DNA of 64,000 bases from Suillus spraguei (lineage: Eukaryota; Basidiomycota; Agaricomycetes; Boletales; Suillaceae), in the NCBI GenBank assembly GCA_016800925.1, contig JABCPU010000302.1:1-64000 (forward strand), read 5' to 3'. The position numbers were made by a program, and so were the translations under genes. Below are positions 56,956 through 64,000 of the stretch, in pieces. The notes under the pieces were generated by a model that was not told the DNA's origin, did no database searches, and worked only from the letters and a program-made list of their open reading frames with translations. Each line of letters opens with the position of its first letter. Position 1 is the first letter of the stretch.

Positions 56956-59084
56956 TCATAGCCACTCCACAGTCTAAAAAATGAAATCAACCTTAACTCG
57001 GATGAGACAAAATGACAGGACTTACAGCAGGGGGCTTCGAAGATATAGATATATCATAAGTGACACGATTGATCCCACTTACTTCGTTAGACGATATCCG
57101 ACGCAAGACTTCGGGAGGGAACGCATACCTTGAAAATCAAGTTAGCATCGAACAGGACTAAAAAGTAAGACAAAACATACCAATCGGCAGTCATGAAGTC
57201 TTCCGACGTCACCGCCCTCAGAGCAATTACCTGTGAAATATGTTAAGGCAGTAAAAGAGTGTGTGTCGTCCTCCAAACCTGCTCGTATGTGCGCTTGTCA
57301 CCCATCACGCCTACAGCTTTCACCGGAAGCAAGATGATCATGGCCTGACTAATTTGATTGTAGAGGTTCGCCTTGCGGATCTCCTCGATATAAATATGAA
57401 TATGATCCGCTTGTTGCAGGATCTTCACCTGTTCACATGTGACTGGACCCAACGAATGGCCAGACCAGGACCTGGGAAAGGATGACGTTGAACCAGAGGT
57501 GCTGGTATCGACAGGAGTCTCCCAAGTGCACGGACTTCATCTACGTAGAACGGTCAGTGTAATCAATAATATGGGATTCCACCATTCGAACCTTTGAAGA
57601 GCTCGCGTAGGGGTTCAATTAACTGCAACTTCATGTCCTTGAGAAGCCCACTGACATTGTGATGTGTCTTTATGGTTGCACTAGGGCCCTTAAAGCTTAT
57701 GCTCTTGATGACATCTGGGTATAGTGTTCCTTGCAACAGCCATTCAATCTTCCCCTTTGCCTCCGCTCCATTCTCTTCCTTCTCGGGAGCTTCCTCGATC
57801 TTCGACGCTTCTGTCTCGAAAAAAACGTTGATGAACGTGTTCCCAATAATCTTACATTTCTGCTCCGGGTCTTCGACACCATGAAGTCGGGAGAGGAAGA
57901 GCTCAGAGGCATCCACCACGGTCAGGTTGACGCCAAGATCTTTATTCAGCATGTCTGTGACTTGTTGTGCTTCGTTCAGACAAAGCACGCCGTTGTCCAC
58001 CATGATTGCATGGAATCTGGTATGCGAGTAAGATACAAGTCACGAAAAGAACGTAGGGGCGCACCTGTCGCCGATTGCTTCGTGCATTAACTTGGCTGCA
58101 ACAGTGCTGTCGACGCCTCCGCTGACTGCGCCAATCACACGTCCTTTCGGGCCACATATCTCTCGGATGCGAACGATTTCCTTGCCAATAAATTCCTCCT
58201 GCAATCACTGTGAACATGACAATAAACGTAGCACCGTGATTACTTCACCATTGTCCAGTTTGGTCGGCATTGGCATATATTCAACACAAATCGACCAATG
58301 AGCTGCCTTCCCTGCGGTGAATATGTCACCTCTGGATGGAACTGAATGCCATAAATCGACTTGGAGTTATGTGCGATGGCGGCATAGGGAGCGGTGTTCG
58401 TCCGTCAGATGACATGGAAGTCAGGAGGCATAACAGACAGTTGATCTCCGTGTGACATCCAGACCTTATCGCAAGTCAACTTGGCTTATGACAGACAAAA
58501 CGAAAAACACGCACTTGCATCTCATCGCCGAGTCTTCGAACAGGGCATCGACGGAGTTTCCAGATCCACTGGACCTGCTAATCTGAACCTCTGCAAGCCC
58601 GTATTAGCGATGATCGCATTTTGCTACCTGTCCCTTATAATTACAGCAGAGCTCCTGGATCCTGCGTGAGTTAGTGTCCACCATGATGCTCGAGAAAACC
58701 AGACCTGGAGGCCATAACGGATACCAAGGATAGGAACACCCAGAGTGTAGATACCAGGGTCCGCGTGAGGTGCATCGTCGTCGTACACAGAGTATGGAGA
58801 TCCGGAAAGGATGATCCCTGTAATTTTGCGTCAGAAACGCGTTTCCCGCTGCATCACACGAGCGAACCTTTGGGTTTGAACTTGAGATCTGCTAGCTTCG
58901 ATGTACACGGCATAAGTTCAGCATATACGTTCAATTCACGACATCTTCTTGTTATGAGATGACTGTACTAAACCGACACTGATGATCAATATATGAGATG
59001 ATGTGAGCTAGAACACAAATCCCGAACCTGGGAACCAAAGTCAAGAATAAGAATGGTATCGAACTGATCGTGTATTTCGGCCAT
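56956..59084 (-). pseudogene. GMP synthetase (glutamine-hydrolysing), disabled copy
   Basis: The enzyme converts XMP, ATP and glutamine to GMP in the cytosol (EC 6.3.5.2). The start at 59084 gives DQFDTILILDFGSQ. The glutaminase domain has [20 protein letters not shown] and, near 58720, [10 protein letters not shown], where the nucleophile Cys of the GICYG motif reads Arg. It continues VAKCDHR, a TAA at 58606-58604, then YGLAEVQI. A one-base loss near 58530 follows, then WMSHGDQLS, a TGA at 58407-58405, and [15 protein letters not shown] with the catalytic His and Glu. The ATP-pyrophosphatase domain is well kept ([16 protein letters not shown] near 58110; 58003-57563 open), and the dimerisation domain has [10 protein letters not shown], a frameshift near 57455, [20 protein letters not shown] and a terminal YDISISSKPPATVEW ending at 56956. 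About ten introns are correctly placed. Confidence 0.9.
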
Positions 59085-59358
59085 TTTGTATGATTGAGGA
59101 CTCTCAAGGTGGACTTGACTGAAGAAGACCGTCGAAATCTTTTGCTGATAAGTTTGATGATCTGAGTTTAATAAAAAATTAAGCACCCTTGGGAAATCTT
59201 GCATCTCAACAGTGTCAACACTGATATTAACGAAAACATTCCCTGAATAGTTTCCTTGAAATTTACTTCAAAACGGTAACTTGCGTAGAATACCATCACG
59301 AAAGTGGGAGTTAATAAAAGTAAATTCCCCTGCTCCTTGTAAAGCACTAGACAAGTGT
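59085..59358. other. Spacer between GMP synthetase and upstream exon
   Basis: Would contain the promoter of the GMP synthetase copy. No distinct element was seen. Confidence 0.3.
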
Positions 59359-59660
59359 TCACTTCACCGAGTATGACACGCTATCAATGCATCGTGTGCG
59401 GTCTGCATTGGCCTGCCGCAGCGTCTCAACTTCGTCGACGAGCTCTGCCATTACAGGCTCGATGAAGCCAAGACCATGAGGCGCATCAGGGTTGTTACCT
59501 GATCGCGAGAGAGCAAAGAGACCCTTGGGAGATGCGTTTAAGAGATGTTCTATGTGATGCATGAGCATTACAGAAGATTCAAATGTGCTTGACACGTCTC
59601 CATTGATCACACTATTTTTTACCGGAACTTGAGAGCCGTGAAGGTACTGAACAGGCGAAG
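59359..59660 (-). other. Unassigned coding-like exon
   Basis: A minus frame ending at 59359 encodes VKNSVINGDVSSTFESSVML, then LLNASPKGLFALSRSG and MAELVDEVETLRQANADRTR. It looks like real protein sequence. It lies where the 3' end of XRN1 would be, but I could not match it to XRN1. It may be a C-terminal exon of that gene or the rest of another. Confidence 0.35.
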
Positions 59661-59689
59661 GAAGGGATATCAGAAATGCTTGAGCTTGA

Positions 59690-59910
59690 AGGAGGATCGA
59701 GACACTCACATCCTGCAAACAGGGGGCGATAACTTCGATCAGTACGGGCTCGAGCTTGAAGAAGAATCAACACACTTACAACCTGCAAACAGTGGGCAAG
59801 GCCTTCGATTAGCATGGATCAAGCTGGAAGGAGGGTTGACACACTCACAACCTGCGCATAATTGAATCAGCATGGCTCGAGCCTGAAGGAGGATCAACAT
59901 ACTATGAATG
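59690..59910 (-). repeat. ~75-bp tandem repeat with splice-donor-like motif
   Basis: Three to four imperfect copies of a unit with GAGCTTGAAGRAGGATCRA, CACACTCACAACCTGC and TTCGATYAGCATGG lie between the XRN1 body and the unassigned exon. On the minus strand each unit includes a GCAGGTTGTAAGTGTGTTGA-like stretch, that is, a donor-type GTAAGTG or GTGAGTG. Confidence 0.65.
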
Positions 59911-59939
59911 GTGGGCAATTTTTATGAGTCTATCAACTA

Positions 59940-62900
59940 GATCTTCACGCCCGTGCACCTAGTTAACAGCTGTAGAAGCGTTCCACATACCTGTCCCCAG
60001 GACATAAATGACACATCCCACACAACACCCATCGACTTTGTATTCAACCCAACGACAACACCCTTTGCAGACAACAGAACTCCACCTGAATCTTGAACCA
60101 TAGTAACCCTGTCTCCCAAGGCAAAGCGCTGGTTCTGGAGTCGATAGATAGCGTGCGATGGTTTTAGAACTGCGTGACGAGGGATATTCTTCACAGTGGC
60201 TTTCTTGATTCCAGCTTTGGACCTGTTCTTAGTGATGTCATCGGCAACCTGTTCAATTTCTTTGAAAGTGCTCTAAAGACAGTTTTGAATGAAACGTGAC
60301 TCGGGATAAACGGCGATTCCATACCTTCGCTAGGCTGTCCGAGAATAGGGAAACTGGCTCAAGATCTGGGACCCCCTTCGATTTGAACCACGACCTTACT
60401 TCCTTGACCCCAGCATCAGCGTGAAAGTCAAAGATGTCCGTAGCGCGAGCCATATCTATCATCCTAGAGATGAGATCAAGGAATTGTCGGGCAAATCCAA
60501 CAGCTTACCGTCGCCCCCTTGGTCCAGACAGGACCAACCTTATATTCACAAATGAGGTCAACTGCCTTCTCGCTAAACTCCCAATAACGACCAGCCTTCC
60601 GTGAGTAGTCAATAACTTTCAAGCCCTTGGCCTCGAACTTGATGCTCAGTCCGAGATTGTTCTTTTGATGATCGGAGGGAACCATGAAGCTTGACGTGAT
60701 TTTGGAGAGCGCTCTGGGTGACATTCCGATTGTGGAAGCTGCTTTGAACGATGGCAAGTAGTGCTGTGAAATACGATTATCAACAATAATCTTGAACTTG
60801 TTATTCTCCGTTTTATCTGAAAGGAAGAACTATGAGATCATTTAGAAAGATAAATTGTGGTAGGGCATTGTGACATACTGCCAGAACAACAGACAAAGCG
60901 CTGTCAGTAGTTGAAGACACCTGGGCAGCCACACCATACGCATGTTCGCCAAGGAAGAAAATGTTCGTTCCGTCAGGAAATTCCTCCGACAGAGGTGGAG
61001 CATCCTTCTCGATGAACCTGGGATCTTCGGATGCAACTTCTGAAATGACCATCTGTACGGCTTGTTCGAGTTCTTTTTCGGGTCCTTCGTAGTCTTTAAC
61101 CAATGCGCCTGATTCTAAGCGTTTCAAACCTGCACGAATGTGTAAAGAGCGGACGTCCATAAAGTACCAGCACGCACCTTTTAGCGGACGGACGTGCACC
61201 AGTAATCACTCCACATCTCTTCGAATATAGCGTCTCAATCCGTTCAGCTTTTCCCTTCCATGGCTCAAGCTCTGGTGGGAATGCGGATTGGAAACAACCT
61301 TTGCCAGAGTACCAGGCATGAGTACCAACTTCTCGTACTTGAACAATGAATCGGACACGGCCGTGACCAGCCCTTCTTGCAAGAAAGGCCAACCGATGAA
61401 AGTGCGTTTGCCAACCATTTCCTGGGCAATATCCTCTACCTTGCGGTTTTCGTGAGCATTTTGTATGTGAACTGCCATCGACTGGTTGCGGCTTTCGGAA
61501 CCATGTACATTGACACCGTGAAGGCCTAGTTGTGCTGTGTGGGGTAATGTACCCACAAAGGGAATCCAGCGAGGGCCTTTGCACCGAGGCATACACCTTC
61601 GCATAGTCCAGGGACGAGATGGAGTCCATCAAGAGTTGGAAGGTCGAAGGATTCCATCTTACATGTGCAACGATATATAGGAGGGAAGAAATCCGGTAAC
61701 GATGAAGGATAGACTGTGGACTCTCCAGGACTGAAGATAAATTTGGTACTGGTTCCAAACCCATTGCGGCGGCGTTCCTCTGGGGTCAACCTATGTTCTC
61801 GAGCTGCACACATGGGACGATGACGAACTACAACCAAAAAGCGGAATTTGCTACTCACATTTCATTGCTCGTAACAGCCGCTGCTCATCAATAAAGGGAA
61901 TCTTAACGATTGCTTCCCATTCTTGCTTCTTTCCATTTAAGTCTTGCTCAAATTCAAGAGGGTAAAAGTCCAATATCGGTGAATTTGGATCGTACATTAG
62001 GTCCTATGGTTGATTAGTCTAATGCATGACACAGGCCACTGAACATACTTGATATGCTATCGGAATATGTTCCATGCTTGCAGACGGGAGGACGCCCATC
62101 AGTTGTTCGAAAGGACGGAAAGGTTTACACAGCTCGAACATGAACGACTTGTCACCAAGGTCGCGTAAATCTTGAAGAAAATGTGAACATAGCACAATGA
62201 GGACAGGGAATGTAAAAAGTACCAGATATCCGCGGGGCGTGATGGTAATTGTAAAACCAGCCCCAGGAGGCAATAGTGATGCATAACCCATTGTAGACCC
62301 TCTGCGTAGCGGTATATCAAGCCGTCCATCTCTTTAGGGTCATCATAGGAGATTCCAAGTTTCTCCTGTCGTGCAACCGGTTGGTCTGACGAACGGTATA
62401 CAAGGCGGGGACGCACCTTGTAATATCCTCTCTTCCATTCGGACATTTTGTCGTTGATGGATTGTTCATGTCGTGCGTCAAAACCCCCACCTTTTTCATC
62501 ATCATCCACCACAGGGGCCTTGTCGAATTTCTTTGACACTCGATCTACTGCAGCCCTACCTTCTTCATCATCTTCCTCCACATCTTCCTACTCGCTCTCA
62601 CTATTACTGTCTCCGTTAGCCTGCTCTGGATCAGTTTCTGCCAAGGGTTCGTCCAAAAATCCTGGGAGCCGCCATGTGACCAGATTTTGATCCTCTTCAT
62701 CGTACTCATCCCATGTAACCGACAGATGCAACTCCTCCGCCAGGGTGCTGATGAACTTCCGTTCCCGAGCGGGAAACGTATTAGGCATTGTCAGGGCCGC
62801 AGTACGGTGCTGTGAGGGTTTCCTGGGGTTTTGCAATACAAACTGCTGTACTTGATCTAGTCCTGCGCCATCTGCAATATCATACCGCCGAGGCCCGATT

Positions 62901-62950
62901 TCTTCTAAAAAGGTGTGAATATATGCCAAGTGACGAGGACGTTCGAACAC
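59940..62950 (-). pseudogene. XRN1: XRN1 5'-3' exoribonuclease, body without nuclease domain
   Basis: Minus-strand exons follow XRN1 from the linker before the conserved core onward: MPNTFPARERKFISTLAEEL and TWDEYDEEDQNLVTWRLPGF (62800-62650), a TAG at 62590-62588, SEWKRGYYK (near 62420), GISYDDPKEMDGLIYRYAEG, KPFRPFEQLMGVLP (near 62110), NGKKQEWEAIVKIPFIDEQR (near 61920), EERRRNGFGTSTKFIF, VHENRKVE-like and GKRTFIGWPFLQEG (SH3-like region), GLKRLESGALVKDYEGPEKE (61130-61070), GLSIKFEAKGLKVIDYSRKA and FALGDRVTMVQDSGG (near 60110). Reading frames break near 62270, 61573, 61290 and 61200. The C-terminus is lost after WDVSFMS near 60000. The 5' nuclease part is absent here. The exon-intron structure is otherwise regular. 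Confidence 0.9.
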
Positions 62951-63426
62951 TTACCCATATCATGGACATGTATAGCTATGTCATGGACGGGTATGACTAC
63001 ATCGGAAGCAACCTGGTCCCAGAAGCTTTGCATAAGCCTATCGAAGACGTCATTGTACTTTTGAATCGTATCTGTTGTTCCCGAGGTGACGTTCTTTCCG
63101 AGTCTGCTCCCTGTAATGATAGTATAAGCTTAAGACGCTCAATAAAGCAACGGCTTATTAAGACTCAAAGATTCTTGGTCTCCGAATAATTTTTGATAAA
63201 ATATTTGACGCATTCACAGAGTCATGTAAGACAACCGATGGTGAAGTCAGCAACGTGGCGTGAGAGTCCTCCCGGGAGCTGCCGGACAACTCTGCTTCCG
63301 GTTTTGCTGATGGCCCCTTGCCGTACAACTCTCAAGTAAACACGAAACAGCTAGGTCTTAGGTGAGAGAGTTTTGCTCATCAATATCATAGGGTTCTAAA
63401 TATTCCTCTGATCTCCCTCCTAAAAG
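62951..63426. other. Region between XRN1 body and PD-(D/E)XK-like gene
   Basis: On the plus strand 62945-63189 is open and encodes MDMYSYVMDGYDYIGSNLVP followed by a basic end, without a known motif and continuing antisense through the XRN1 exon. The interval also separates two divergent genes and would include their promoters. Confidence 0.25.
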
Positions 63427-63978
63427 GTGCAATTGCAAATGGTTGACGGTACTCGCCTTATCCGGTCTGCAAAGTCTGGTAGTGATTGGACTTTCAACGA
63501 TCTCATGGCATACAACATCACCGTCACGCCTCAGTCGCCTGAACAGTTTTTTCGTCAAAACCATGGAACGCTCTTGGAGGGTGTAGATCCATCCCTCCTT
63601 AATCCCAGCCTTAATGACGAGAATATCTCAGACGCCGTTTTCGAATATCTAGGCCATCTTGACCTGGCTACCAATGTCACTCAAGAAAGTTTCATTGACG
63701 TGTTTGCTCAGAAAACTCTTCAGATACTCGGCTTCGTTGAACGTGGCTTAATCCTCACCGCACGTCATAATATCCCACTACGGATCTGTGGCGATAACCA
63801 GCGAGTTGCCGAAACAGATGTGTGTCTGCTCGATCTGCGATCGATGATCTTGCTTGTTTTGCAAGATGACAAAACCGTATTCAGTAGGTCTTATCCAGAA
63901 CCACAGGTCATTGCAGAAGCGATTGCCGCGTATCAAGACAACAATGAGAAACGGATCCTCAGATCACTCCCCCCTTGA
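63427..63978 (+). CDS. PD-(D/E)XK-like Agaricomycete hypothetical protein
   Basis: An open frame of 183 codons from 63427 (MQLQMVDGTRLIRSAKSGSD) to the TGA at 63976-63978. It includes WTFNDLMAYNITVTPQSPEQ, then FGFVERGLI-like and PLRICGDNQRVAETDVCLLD, with ILLVLQDDKTVF. The Asp of TDVC..D and the QDDK stretch resemble the D...(D/E)XK core of restriction-endonuclease-like folds. This layout matches a much-duplicated Agaricomycete family of unknown role. The N-terminus may begin in an upstream exon (acceptor-like AAAAG before 63427), and an intron may follow near the end, since the stop falls shortly after YQDNNEKR. No disabling change was seen in the visible part. Confidence 0.6.
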   Translation: MQLQMVDGTRLIRSAKSGSDWTFNDLMAYNITVTPQSPEQFFRQNHGTLLEGVDPSLLNPSLNDENISDAVFEYLGHLDLATNVTQESFIDVFAQKTLQILGFVERGLILTARHNIPLRICGDNQRVAETDVCLLDLRSMILLVLQDDKTVFSRSYPEPQVIAEAIAAYQDNNEKRILRSLPP

Positions 63979-64000
63979 TGCCATGACTATTCCGTGCATC

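Noticed and set aside
62788..63189. 133-codon plus-strand frame
   Set aside because: Its first third is antisense to a well-matched XRN1 exon. The rest has no motif, so it is not annotated as a gene.

Overview
The window is nuclear DNA of a filamentous basidiomycete, almost certainly an Agaricomycete. Coding pieces carry short introns (about 50-70 nt) with GTRNGT/YAG borders. The recognisable families are typical of that class: two FunK1-type fungal protein kinases, a DUF6698-like gene, a von Willebrand A domain exon, a WD40/TPR-type gene, a Zn(II)2Cys6 protein and a PD-(D/E)XK-like hypothetical family. The order within Agaricomycetes cannot be fixed from this sequence. No prokaryotic, viral, rRNA, tRNA or CRISPR feature was seen.

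Layout. 0-7 kb: CCGGA-rich DNA, a decayed FunK1 kinase (1.8-4.1 kb, minus) and a Ser/Pro-rich gene with a transcription-factor-like tail (4.4-6.3 kb, plus). 7-18 kb: gene-poor repeat DNA with a 7-bp minisatellite, a 24-bp minisatellite, a 76-bp tandem repeat and a lone vWA-domain exon (13.1 kb). 18.1-20.5 kb: a degenerate DIRS-like retroelement (reverse transcriptase, RNase H, tyrosine recombinase). 20.5-21.2 kb: a fragment of the nuclease end of XRN1 with a MITE in its intron. 21.8-22.4 kb: a 616-bp near-perfect palindrome. 22.4-26.0 kb: the 3' end of a LINE interrupted by a Ty3/gypsy pol fragment. 26.4-27.7 kb: an apparently intact four-exon Zn2Cys6 gene. 28-34 kb: mostly non-coding, with tandem repeats. 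34.25-40.87 kb: a nearly complete two-ORF LINE with a candidate 13-bp target duplication, disabled by one nonsense codon and one MITE. 41-49 kb: a WD40-type pseudogene, a hypothetical gene, a DUF6698-like gene and a second FunK1 relic. 49.3-53.5 kb: an internally deleted Tc1/mariner copy, tandem repeats and a 773-bp element with 56-bp inverted ends. 53.98-54.25 kb: the third MITE copy. 54.5-64 kb: host-type genes on the minus strand (a multi-exon hypothetical gene, GMP synthetase, the body of XRN1), then a PD-(D/E)XK-like gene on the plus strand.

How it fits together. The window reads as a transposon-rich gene graveyard. The GMP synthetase and XRN1 copies, both normally housekeeping genes, carry several independent disabling lesions, so working copies presumably lie elsewhere. 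XRN1 occurs as two non-overlapping pieces on opposite strands about 38 kb apart. Three copies of one ~273-bp MITE sit in three datable contexts. The palindrome could in principle feed an RNA-silencing pathway. Frame breaks were read by eye from one sequence, so assembly error cannot be excluded for any single one, though their number argues for real decay.
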